From the NCBI GenBank assembly GCA_003513555.1, contig DOPG01000012.1, positions 133,801 to 197,800 of the forward strand: 64,000 nucleotides of DNA, written 5' to 3'. Source of the stretch: Rhodopirellula sp. (GTDB lineage: Bacteria; Planctomycetota; Planctomycetia; Pirellulales; Pirellulaceae). Below are positions 18,401-25,664 of this stretch, piece after piece (the stretch's first letter is position 1; every line of letters begins with the position of its first letter). The translations under genes were made by a program, and so were the position numbers. A model generated the notes under the pieces. That model did not search any database and was not told where the DNA came from. It saw nothing but the letters and a program-made list of their open reading frames with translations.

Positions 18401-19757
18401 GTGCCAACAAATCACTGATCACCTTCTCCCGGCCCGCCGATTTTTTCTGGCGGTCATCTGAAAGCGTCTCAGATTTGGCGGCAACAGATTTCAAACTTTT
18501 TTCTGTTCGTCCGTAAGCTGCAACATTTCCGTCAGCTGTGACTGTAAAAAGCTTGTCATCCGCAGCCACTAACCTCTGTACCGGTTCTTCCGTAGCAATC
18601 TTACTGACGATTTTGGCGGCTTCGGATTCACTCGGCAATGCGATTACCGAAATCGCTTTCTGCCCCGCTGCAACTAGATGATCGCCCACAAGAATCAGGT
18701 CACCGGAACCGTCCGCCTCGATCTCCCATATTCTTTCCTGAGCTTTGCTATACGCACGCACGAAAGACTTCCCGCCATCTGTCTCAGCCGAATAAATTTT
18801 CCCGTTATGCAAGACGGGTTCAGTAGGAGTGAATGATGTTTTTAAGCCCGTCGACAATCGAAAGGCGCGAGTGCCTTTCTTTCGTGTGTGCACGTAATAG
18901 TGAGTCTCATCAGCTGATACAAATGAGCCACCAATCCCTTTGCCGGCAGCGTTGATTTCAAAATAGCGCAAACTGCCATCACTACGATTGAACACAGCTG
19001 GAACTGAACGTCCTCCAGGGACAAGCAGAAACTTCTCTGTTGCTACCAAGGCACCCTGCGGTGCCACTCCGGCGAACGACGGTGCACTGTGCGGCTGCTT
19101 GATGTACTGCGAACCCGTGCGGTCGTTCAGCCACGCGACTTCTCCGCTGTCTGCATCCAAAGCGTAAAGGAATGTTCCCATGAACGGCCAAATACTGGCA
19201 GCGAAATAAATTGTTCCATCACGGATCACCGGCCCTCCACGCGCTGGCCAAGCCGACGTCAGACGACGGTTTCCGATCGCCTGTTGGCGGTTAGGCGCAC
19301 CATCAAATTTCCAACGCAGCTTCCCGGTATCAGGTTGAACACAGTAAAGAAAACCATCGTCACTGCAAAAGTAAATGCCTTTCGAAGTGCCCACCGGTGG
19401 TAAACGCACTGGCGCGTCAGCAAAGGCTGACCACAACTCCTGACCAGTATCAGTGTCAAAAGCTGACACCTTGTCGCGATCATTGAAACTTAAAAACAGC
19501 CTGTCGCCGACGACAATTGGTTCGAAAACTCGATCGTAAGTCATCAGATCGAGATTCAAGGGATCATCCCAAGCCTGATTGCGAGGTTGCAGATTTTTTT
19601 GCCAAAGTAAATTGAATTCTGCCGGTAAAGCACCCGCTGAAACGGCAGTGCGCTGAGCATTCCCACGCCACATTGGCCAATCTTCTGCCACAGCAGCGGA
19701 TCGCAACAACGACGAAATCAGCAAGACGAAAGCGATCAGCGATCCGTTCGGGGCCAT
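15426..19757 (-). CDS. Giant secreted PQQ-type beta-propeller protein with embedded methyltransferase-like domain and C-terminal malectin-like domain
   Basis: The protein has 1443 residues from the chosen ATG. The frame is open to 19886, but a perfect TATAAT lies at 19831-19836 and a clean signal peptide begins at 19757, so the shorter start is preferred. After the signal, DWPMWRGN opens a PQQ-dehydrogenase-like (quinoprotein) propeller with repeated TGKLRW, SGEVAWL and TGRVLWKREF blades. Residues about 445-572 are different: a Rossmann methyltransferase-like segment with FGECDND, LAIIDED and a GGVLHVL strand. A second propeller block follows. A beta-sandwich segment sits near 1200-1345, and the last 87 residues look like a malectin-type sugar-binding domain (YRLRLFFGG). 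Role unknown; the layout suggests a periplasmic or outer-surface enzyme or glycan-binding protein. Confidence 0.78.
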   Translation of the reverse strand: MAPNGSLIAFVLLISSLLRSAAVAEDWPMWRGNAQRTAVSAGALPAEFNLLWQKNLQPRNQAWDDPLNLDLMTYDRVFEPIVVGDRLFLSFNDRDKVSAFDTDTGQELWSAFADAPVRLPPVGTSKGIYFCSDDGFLYCVQPDTGKLRWKFDGAPNRQQAIGNRRLTSAWPARGGPVIRDGTIYFAASIWPFMGTFLYALDADSGEVAWLNDRTGSQYIKQPHSAPSFAGVAPQGALVATEKFLLVPGGRSVPAVFNRSDGSLRYFEINAAGKGIGGSFVSADETHYYVHTRKKGTRAFRLSTGLKTSFTPTEPVLHNGKIYSAETDGGKSFVRAYSKAQERIWEIEADGSGDLILVGDHLVAAGQKAISVIALPSESEAAKIVSKIATEEPVQRLVAADDKLFTVTADGNVAAYGRTEKSLKSVAAKSETLSDDRQKKSAGREKVISDLLALGDPSGYAFWFGECDNDHLAALIARSPFEQLAIIDEDSESVNRMRRELDHKHKYGKVTAHVGTATESMLPSYVGNMIFTQSSEAGGFDASAVQRLYSAVRPYGGVLHVLTQHDREQIAAQIEALELEQAEVKVHSHGVSVIRVGALPGSADWTHQYGDVANSIKSDDRRVKLPLGVLWFGGSSNMDVLPRHGHGPPEQVIGGRLYIQGMNSLSARDVYTGRVLWKREFKDLGTDDVYYDETYDNTPLDTKYNQVHIPGANGRGTNYVVTEDRVYIVEGSVCHVLDSVTGKTLTDIKLPASSKSADPQWGYIGVYKDILLAGLDFASYGKRLDLSFESDEKLKKNRAGFGSKSLDRAASMGLVAFDRHSGDVLWKVDATNSFWHNGIIAGGDQVYCLDRNPAPIEEALKRRGKSPATGNRIIAVDYLTGKINWQVDKDVFGSWLGYSEQHDLLLQAGAAASDRLSSEVGQGMAVHSATDGSIRWKKASLKYTGPCILHNDLIITNTNSYAESAGAFYLLDGSQKLVPNPITGQMQPWKITRAYGCNNIVASENLLTFRSGAAGYYDLQTNAGTGNLGGFKSGCTSNLVVANGVLNAPDYTRTCSCAYQNQTSLALVHMPDVELWSVNTAASVKAHGERIDRVGINFGAAGDRRDSNGLLWLEYPAKAGPSPPLKLQWNGATDVFTHHASVVASSDYPWIMSSGLDGVTGLTMAMQLRDEYSLQKGIPVEHVNDDAVENASGAVDLVSEDFEFSKASGSQLLGLRFNDISMHRDSVIREAYIEFASMEAGENAAELTISVEDSGNAKSFAKASKNLSSRKVASKSVTWNSEFDVAQAQKLKTHRTPNLAPLIHTIIQRKDWKPGNSIAFLLTIDGEQKWAAYSKSGQNHARLIIDAEAKIDEAKPKERYRLRLFFGGAGLEVNDRRVFDVFVQDKLVLTDVTIDASNDKLRSCVHVLDDVMIGEELEIRFKAKQGKPLLSGVELMRQHPLEEK

Positions 19758-19830
19758 AAATGGAGATCCTCTATTAATCCACGAAAGACAAACACACACC
19801 TTACCCGAAAAAATGACAACGGTAGCGCTG

Positions 19831-19836
19831 ATTATA
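19831..19836 (-). promoter_or_regulatory. Candidate -10 element for the propeller gene
   Basis: Read on the minus strand this is a perfect TATAAT, about 73 bp upstream of the ATG at 19757. No good -35 hexamer is visible at 17-18 bp. It lies inside the longer open frame, which argues against a start at 19886. Confidence 0.35.
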
Positions 19837-20123
19837 GTCGGGCAAACCGCACTTAGACCGCTGGCAATTGTTTTCTGTGTACCCAACCTAACCGCGACGG
19901 AATGATCCCATAGCTGTCGAACCCGAGCGCTTCCTGGACGCGTTCGGAAGTTCCAGACTTTTGGGGTGGGAGTCGGGATTATTGCACACGCTGATTATGA
20001 CTGTCAGCTCAGGGAGTAGACACGTTCCTAAAATTAGTTGTCATGGTTCCGCTAAAAGCTCAGCGTCTGTGTCCACTGTCGCGAAATCACGGCGCCGTCG
20101 TCGTTATTACGGCTCGCAAAAAC

Positions 20124-20140
20124 GATGAATTGGATTCATC
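20124..20140. promoter_or_regulatory. 17-bp inverted repeat upstream of the repair operon
   Basis: A perfect 7-bp inverted repeat GATGAAT / ATTCATC with a TGG spacer lies about 190 bp before the first repair gene. It is operator-sized, but I cannot match it to a known LexA box. Function is speculative. Confidence 0.3.
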
Positions 20141-20326
20141 AGTACAACATTTGAGTTCAGGTGGCTTGGGCCCGACCAGACCACCAAATTGGCGATCTGG
20201 CAGGATTGCCGGATGAAAACTATTCGTTGAAGGGCCAGTGCCTGAAGCGGTTCAGCCAGAAGCACCATAGCCACAACACTCAGGCTAGGTATTGCCTTAC
20301 ACCGATGTTTTAGAAGATTGCTTTCC

Positions 20327-21580
20327 ATGAACGTCCAAGACAAGTTAGCTATTTTGGCCGACGCGGCGAAGTATGACGCTTCCTGCGCAAGCAGCGGTTC
20401 CAAGACAACACGGTCCGGCAGCAACATCGGTAGTACGGAGGGGATGGGAATTTGTCATAGTTACACCCCCGATGGGCGATGCATCTCACTGCTTAAGATC
20501 CTGCTGACCAATTTTTGCATTTATGACTGTCAGTATTGTGTCAACCGAATTTCAAGTGACACACCTCGCGCACGATTTACTGTCCCAGAAGTAGTATCGC
20601 TAACGCTCGATTTCTACAAACGGAATTACATTGAAGGTTTATTTCTTAGCTCCGGGATCATTCAGAACCCGGACTACACGATGGAGCAACTGACCGAGGT
20701 GGCAAAAGTGCTGCGTAAGAAGCACAAGTACGGAGGTTACATTCACCTGAAAACTATCCCCAACGCCAACGAGGACCTGATTGAGGAAGCTGGTCGCTGG
20801 GCTGACCGCTTGAGCGTCAACATTGAGTTACCAACTGAAAAGGATTTGGTGCAGTTGGCTCCTGAGAAAAAGAAACCAGTCATTGTGAATGCAATGCAGG
20901 GGATTTCAGAAAAGATCAGTGAAACACGTGCCGATCGGAAACGTGGATTCAAAAGCCCACGCTTTGCGCCTGCTGGCCAAAGCACACAGATGATTGTTGG
21001 AGCAACGCCTACGCCTGACAGCAAGATCCTACAAACTTCATCCGAACTCTACCGAGGACAGAAACTACGGCGAGTCTATTACTCTGCCTACAGTCCAATC
21101 CCACACGCTGATGCACGTCTGCCTGGACAATCACCGCCGCTTGTACGTGAGCATCGTCTTTACCAAGCAGATTGGCTACTCAGATTCTATGGATTCAAAG
21201 TAACTGAACTTGTAACTGAAGCTGACCAGAATTTATCTCTTGAGGTCGACCCCAAACTTGCATGGGCCCTCGCAAATCGCCACTGCTTCCCAGTGGATGT
21301 CAACACAGCATGCCGAGAGCAATTGCTTCGCATACCGGGTATTGGAGCCAGAAGTGTAAAACGCTTGTTACGGATAAGGCGGTTTCAGCGCATTCGCACC
21401 TGTGATCTGAAAAAGCTGAAGGTCGCTTGGAATCGGGCAAAATATTTTGTCTTCACCAGTGACCACAACCCAGCACTCAAAAACCTCGACATGTTGGATC
21501 TGCAGCGGAAACTGCGACCAGCAACGCAACAGCTGATGCTATTTGATGCGATGCAATCAGCCACTACAGGTGAGGTATAG
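20327..21580 (+). CDS. Putative DNA modification/repair radical SAM protein (UDG-linked)
   Basis: This protein of about 417 residues starts from the ATG at 20327; a TTG three codons earlier also fits the frame. The radical-SAM cluster motif CIYDCQYC places the three cysteines at about 64, 68 and 71 and would bind a 4Fe-4S cluster that cleaves SAM. Near the C-terminus IPGIGARSVKRLL is a helix-hairpin-helix DNA-binding motif. This combination matches the family annotated as putative DNA modification/repair radical SAM protein, which occurs next to UdgX-type glycosylases, as it does here: the next gene starts 6 bp downstream. It is the first gene of a six-gene operon. The reaction catalysed is not known; action on a damaged or modified base is the family-level expectation. 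Confidence 0.9.
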   Translation: MNVQDKLAILADAAKYDASCASSGSKTTRSGSNIGSTEGMGICHSYTPDGRCISLLKILLTNFCIYDCQYCVNRISSDTPRARFTVPEVVSLTLDFYKRNYIEGLFLSSGIIQNPDYTMEQLTEVAKVLRKKHKYGGYIHLKTIPNANEDLIEEAGRWADRLSVNIELPTEKDLVQLAPEKKKPVIVNAMQGISEKISETRADRKRGFKSPRFAPAGQSTQMIVGATPTPDSKILQTSSELYRGQKLRRVYYSAYSPIPHADARLPGQSPPLVREHRLYQADWLLRFYGFKVTELVTEADQNLSLEVDPKLAWALANRHCFPVDVNTACREQLLRIPGIGARSVKRLLRIRRFQRIRTCDLKKLKVAWNRAKYFVFTSDHNPALKNLDMLDLQRKLRPATQQLMLFDAMQSATTGEV

Positions 21581-21586
21581 ACCGTC

Positions 21587-23017
21587 ATGCGGTTCATACA
21601 TGTAGCTTGTTTTGACGACTGGCGATCAGAAGCTCGGACGCTACTTTCTGATGAAGTCGCACCCAGCGGGGTTCACTGGTCACCCGCGGACAACCAACTC
21701 GGCCTGTTTGACCAGATCGATGGAAGAACGACCGCAGAAAAGAAATCCGATGCTAACTGCAATGAAGGCGAAAAACCACCTCGGGTCAGCGTACCATCCC
21801 CTTTTCTTGAATTGGCTCGCCATGTCGCCTGTCATCGAGACCCTACAAGATGGCAACTGCTTTACGAGGCCCTTTGGAGAATCGTACATGGTGAGCGGAG
21901 ATTGCTTGAAATCTCGACGGACGATGATGTTCACCGTTTGCAACTCATGAAAAAAGCTGTGACACGCGACATACACAAAATGAAGGCATTTGTGCGTTTC
22001 CGAAGAATAGAAGCGGACAGACCTTTCGAAACTTACCTCGCCTGGCATCGACCAGACCACCTGATCATGCGACTGGCAGCTCCCTTCTTCTCGCGTCGAT
22101 TCAAGGGAATGTCGTGGACAATTTTGACGCCTCATGAATCGGCTCATTGGGATCAACAACAACTGACCTTTGGCCCCGGCCTGCCCGCAAACGAGGCACC
22201 TCAGTCAGACGCGTTGGAGCCTCTGTGGAAAACCTATTATGCGTCGATCTTCAATCCAGCTCGGATCAAACTAGACATGATGAAACGTGAGATGCCCGTT
22301 CGACACTGGCCCACCCTACCCGAAACAACTCTGATCGAAGACTTGATTCGCGACGCGCCAGCGCGTGTGAATCAGATGATAGAAAATCACGAGGGATTCG
22401 CTGAGACTGGAGCCCATTATTTGCCCATCGAACAGGATCTCAAATCGCTCCGGCAGTCTGTCAACAAGTGTCGGGCATGTCACCTATGCAACGATGCGAC
22501 ACAGGCTGTTTTTGGGGTGGGCCCACCAAACGCCCGTCTGGTTTTGGTCGGGGAACAACCGGGGGATCGTGAGGACATTGAAGGTAAGCCATTTGTGGGT
22601 CCCGCTGGAGAACTTCTCAATACATCACTTCGTGATGCAGGCATCAAACGTCGCGATGTCTATCTCACGAATGTAGTCAAACATTTCAAGTTCGAGCGGC
22701 GTGGAAAACGAAGACTCCACAAAAAACCTGACTCACGCGAAATCTATGCCTGCAGACCATGGCTCGAATCTGAGCTCATGGCTCTGCAACCCAAAATAGT
22801 GATCTGCTTGGGTGCCACGGCAGCTCAGGCGCTGCTGGGTCGGGACTTTCGTCTCAGCCAACAGAGAGGTGGTATTCAAGTGACGCAATGGAGCGAACGA
22901 ACCATCGCTACTTGGCATCCAGCTGCCATCCTCCGCATGCCAGACAAGAATCGAGAACGTGAAATGATCGAACAATTCGTGCAGGACCTCAAACAAGGCA
23001 ATGAGATTTTTGAATGA
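21587..23017 (+). CDS. UdgX-family uracil-DNA glycosylase fused to DUF4130 domain
   Basis: This 476-residue protein has two domains. Residues 1 to about 265 correspond to the DUF4130 domain often fused to or paired with this glycosylase family. Residues about 280-476 are a family 4-like uracil-DNA glycosylase: cluster cysteines in CRACHLC (295, 298, 301) and C389, the GEQPGDRED motif at 322-330, and TWHPAAILR near the end. The loop KRRLH at 374-378 is the UdgX hallmark. In mycobacterial UdgX the equivalent histidine becomes covalently bonded to the abasic sugar, so H378 probably does the same. The start ATG is 6 bp after the radical SAM stop, and the end overlaps the next start by 4 bp (ATGA). 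Function: recognition, and possibly covalent capture, of uracil in DNA. Confidence 0.92.
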   Translation: MRFIHVACFDDWRSEARTLLSDEVAPSGVHWSPADNQLGLFDQIDGRTTAEKKSDANCNEGEKPPRVSVPSPFLELARHVACHRDPTRWQLLYEALWRIVHGERRLLEISTDDDVHRLQLMKKAVTRDIHKMKAFVRFRRIEADRPFETYLAWHRPDHLIMRLAAPFFSRRFKGMSWTILTPHESAHWDQQQLTFGPGLPANEAPQSDALEPLWKTYYASIFNPARIKLDMMKREMPVRHWPTLPETTLIEDLIRDAPARVNQMIENHEGFAETGAHYLPIEQDLKSLRQSVNKCRACHLCNDATQAVFGVGPPNARLVLVGEQPGDREDIEGKPFVGPAGELLNTSLRDAGIKRRDVYLTNVVKHFKFERRGKRRLHKKPDSREIYACRPWLESELMALQPKIVICLGATAAQALLGRDFRLSQQRGGIQVTQWSERTIATWHPAAILRMPDKNREREMIEQFVQDLKQGNEIFE

Positions 23018-24051
23018 GCACCCTGTTACAGCAAACGAGCCGCGGTTTCTATTGCCCTCGAGGTGATTTCTACATCGATCCCCATCGCCCCGTAGATCGC
23101 GCGGTCGTAACCCACGCACACACGGACCACGCTCGTTGGGGTAGCCGACTTTATCTGGCAGCGAGATCGAGTGAGTATTTACTACGCATGCGAATGAGCC
23201 CTAATGCTGAATTCCAATTCGCTGATTATGGAGAAACAATCAGCATCAGGGGCGTCAAAGTGAGTTTCCATCCGGCAGGGCATATTCTTGGATCTGCACA
23301 GGTCAGGCTTGAATACCATGGTCGGATCGAAGTAGTCACCGGGGATTACAAACTGGGCAGTGACTCAACCTGCGAAAGTTGGCAACCGCTCCGTTGCCAT
23401 CTACTGATCACTGAATCGACTTTCGGGTTGCCCGTGTACCGATGGCCGGAACAAGACTCTGTATTCGACTCAATCAACCATTGGTGGCTGGAAAATCGTT
23501 CACAGGACCAGTGCAGCGTCCTTTACGGGTACGCCGTAGGGAAAAGCCAAAGGATCATTGCTGGACTTGATCCATCGATAGGCCCCATCTTTTGTCATGG
23601 TGCTGTGGAAAAAGGAAATGCTGCCTATCGTCAGACAGGAATCGCCCTACCGCCCACAATTCACACCTCCAACGCTGAAAAATCGCAACGTTGGGCTGGA
23701 GCCATGATTGTCGCTGTGCCGAGTGCACACGGAACTCCATGGTTAAAGCGTTTTGGCAAAACAAGCACAGCAATGGCCAGCGGTTGGATGGCCGTTCGAG
23801 GCTCACGGCGTCGGAGATCCTTCGACCGGGGTTTCGTACTCAGCGACCATGTTGATTGGCCCTCTTTACTTGAGTCAGTGGAAGCCTGTGATCCCGATAC
23901 CGTTTGGGTTACCCATGGTTACTCAGCCGTCGTCGCACGTTATCTACGAGAAGGTGGACGCGACGCAATTTCGCTCGATCGCTGGCAACGATCAGGTACC
24001 GACAAGGAAGATAGCGGACGTGAGAGGCACGACGAGGAAACATCAGAATGA
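23014..24051 (+). CDS. Ligase-associated DNA exonuclease (metallo-beta-lactamase fold)
   Basis: The protein has 345 residues. The metallo-beta-lactamase/beta-CASP metal motif HAHTDH is at 34-39, with HPAGH at 86-90 and GDYKLGSD further on. The segment TESTFGLPVYRWP is typical of the ligase-associated exonuclease family, formerly annotated as mRNA 3'-end processing factor. Members are related to SNM1/Artemis nucleases and trim DNA ends. The gene overlaps both neighbours by 4 bp (UdgX upstream, ligase downstream), so translation is coupled. Expected role: processing DNA ends before sealing by the adjacent ligase. The metal ligands look intact and the length is normal. Confidence 0.92.
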   Translation: MSTLLQQTSRGFYCPRGDFYIDPHRPVDRAVVTHAHTDHARWGSRLYLAARSSEYLLRMRMSPNAEFQFADYGETISIRGVKVSFHPAGHILGSAQVRLEYHGRIEVVTGDYKLGSDSTCESWQPLRCHLLITESTFGLPVYRWPEQDSVFDSINHWWLENRSQDQCSVLYGYAVGKSQRIIAGLDPSIGPIFCHGAVEKGNAAYRQTGIALPPTIHTSNAEKSQRWAGAMIVAVPSAHGTPWLKRFGKTSTAMASGWMAVRGSRRRRSFDRGFVLSDHVDWPSLLESVEACDPDTVWVTHGYSAVVARYLREGGRDAISLDRWQRSGTDKEDSGRERHDEETSE

Positions 24052-25664
24052 AGCTTTTTTCCGAACTTTACAAACGATTGGATTCAACCACTCGCACCAA
24101 TGTCAAAGTCCAGGCAATGACCCAGTACTTTGGTTGTGCTGAACCTGCGGATGCTGCTTGGGCGATCTATTTTCTGTCCGGAGAAAAACTCCGACGCATC
24201 ATTCCCACCAAACTGTTACGCCAATGGGCCGCAGAGGAAGCTAACATCCCAGCGTGGCTATTTGACGAATCATATACTTCGGTCGGTGATCTGGCAGAAA
24301 CCATCTCGCTGGTGGTACCAGAGCAGAAAATCGAAACAACAGGATCCTTGAGCGAATGGGTTGAAGAACGATTGCAACCCATTCGGACCATGAATGAAGA
24401 GCAACAACGCGAGGTCATTACCGATATTTGGCATCAAAATCCTGCGGACGTACGATTTGTCATTCTTAAATTGATCACCGGTGCGTTTCGGGTGGGAGTC
24501 AGTAAGCGTCTGGTAACTCGCGCCCTTGCTGAACATACTGGGGTCTGCGCCGAAGTGATCGCACACCGACTGATGGGTAGCTGGAACCCAACGCCGGAAT
24601 CATTCCTACGATTATCCAATCCAGACATTGACGATGCAGTCGTCAGTCAACCTTATCCGTTCTGTTTGGCTTATGCGATTGATCGTGACAGCGCTCCTGA
24701 TTCATTAGGAAAGATCGATGACTTTGCAGCCGAATGGAAGTGGGATGGGATCCGTGGCCAACTGATCCGACGTAGGTCACAAACCTTTCTATGGTCACGT
24801 GGCGAAGAACTAATGGAGAATCGGTGGCCCGAAATTGAAACAGCAGCAACTCTTCTGCCACCCGGGACAGTAATCGATGGTGAGATCTTAGCGACGAAAA
24901 CCGATGGTGAGGTGCTTCCTTTTTCACAATTACAACGAAGAATCAACCGTAAGAAAGTGGGGCGGAAACTGTTACACGAGGTGCCAGTCGTATTTCACGC
25001 ATTTGACCTACTAGAGCAGGACGGAAATGACCTTCGTTCTCTGCCTTGGAGACAACGGCGAGATCATCTCGAAAGTCTGATGTCACGATTGCAAGATCCA
25101 CAGCTGAAAATCACTGAACTGATTTCCGCCCGATCCTGGGCAGATTGGACTGAGATAAGAACACACAGTCGTGAACGTCACTCCGAAGGCCTGATGCTGA
25201 AACGCGTCGATGCTCCCTATGATGTAGGGCGGGTGCGCGGCACATGGTGGAAGTGGAAAGTTGAACCTTACACCATTGATGCTGTGCTCATTTATGCACA
25301 AAAGGGTCATGGCAAAAGATCAAACCTCTTTAGCGACTACACATTCGCAGTGTGGAAAGATGATGAGCTGGTACCCTTTGCGAAAGCGTACAGCGGTTTG
25401 ACCAACGCCGAGCTTCGGGAAGTTGACCGCTTCGTGCGAACGAATACGAAAGAAGCATTCGGCCCGGTTCGAAGCGTACAGCCAGAACTGGTCATGGAAC
25501 TTGCTTTTGAAGGCCTGCAAGCCAGCACGCGGCACAAAAGTGGAGTAGCAACACGATTCCCTCGTATCAGCCGTTGGAGGCAAGACAAAGCAGCGAAAGA
25601 TGCGAACACGCTTGAGGATGTACTCGACCTGCTACCTGGCTCATCAGCAGGTGGTGACCATTAA
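24048..25664 (+). CDS. ATP-dependent DNA ligase (bacterial LHR-cassette type, LigB-like)
   Basis: This 538-residue ligase uses ATP. The adenylation motif EWKWDGIR places the nucleophile at Lys231. An N-terminal helical DNA-binding domain (about 1-200) precedes the nucleotidyltransferase domain, and the OB domain follows (KRVDAPYD, WWKWKVEPYTIDAVLIYA). This arrangement, similar to eukaryotic ligase I and the bacterial LigB/LigC group, matches the ligase of the conserved repair cassette with exonuclease, helicase and PdeM. It overlaps the exonuclease gene by 4 bp and its TAA shares one base with the helicase ATG. It seals nicks in DNA as part of repair; it is not the replicative NAD-dependent LigA. 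No Ku gene is seen in the window. Confidence 0.94.
   Translation: MKLFSELYKRLDSTTRTNVKVQAMTQYFGCAEPADAAWAIYFLSGEKLRRIIPTKLLRQWAAEEANIPAWLFDESYTSVGDLAETISLVVPEQKIETTGSLSEWVEERLQPIRTMNEEQQREVITDIWHQNPADVRFVILKLITGAFRVGVSKRLVTRALAEHTGVCAEVIAHRLMGSWNPTPESFLRLSNPDIDDAVVSQPYPFCLAYAIDRDSAPDSLGKIDDFAAEWKWDGIRGQLIRRRSQTFLWSRGEELMENRWPEIETAATLLPPGTVIDGEILATKTDGEVLPFSQLQRRINRKKVGRKLLHEVPVVFHAFDLLEQDGNDLRSLPWRQRRDHLESLMSRLQDPQLKITELISARSWADWTEIRTHSRERHSEGLMLKRVDAPYDVGRVRGTWWKWKVEPYTIDAVLIYAQKGHGKRSNLFSDYTFAVWKDDELVPFAKAYSGLTNAELREVDRFVRTNTKEAFGPVRSVQPELVMELAFEGLQASTRHKSGVATRFPRISRWRQDKAAKDANTLEDVLDLLPGSSAGGDH

Larger units (their letters stand above)
19758..20326. promoter_or_regulatory. Divergent intergenic region, 569 bp
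   Basis: This stretch separates the minus-strand propeller gene from the plus-strand repair operon, so it must hold both promoters. I see a TATAAT for the minus strand (19831-19836) and a short dyad at 20124-20140. A 106-codon minus-strand frame at 20107-20427 has no family look and I treat it as chance. No RNA gene was recognised. Confidence 0.5.

Noticed and set aside
15426..19886. Longer start for the propeller protein at 19886
   Set aside because: The extra 43 residues are not a signal peptide and contain the candidate TATAAT promoter; a clean signal begins at 19757.
20107..20427. 106-codon minus-strand frame upstream of the radical SAM gene
   Set aside because: It overlaps the start of a well-supported gene and has no signal, motif or family look.
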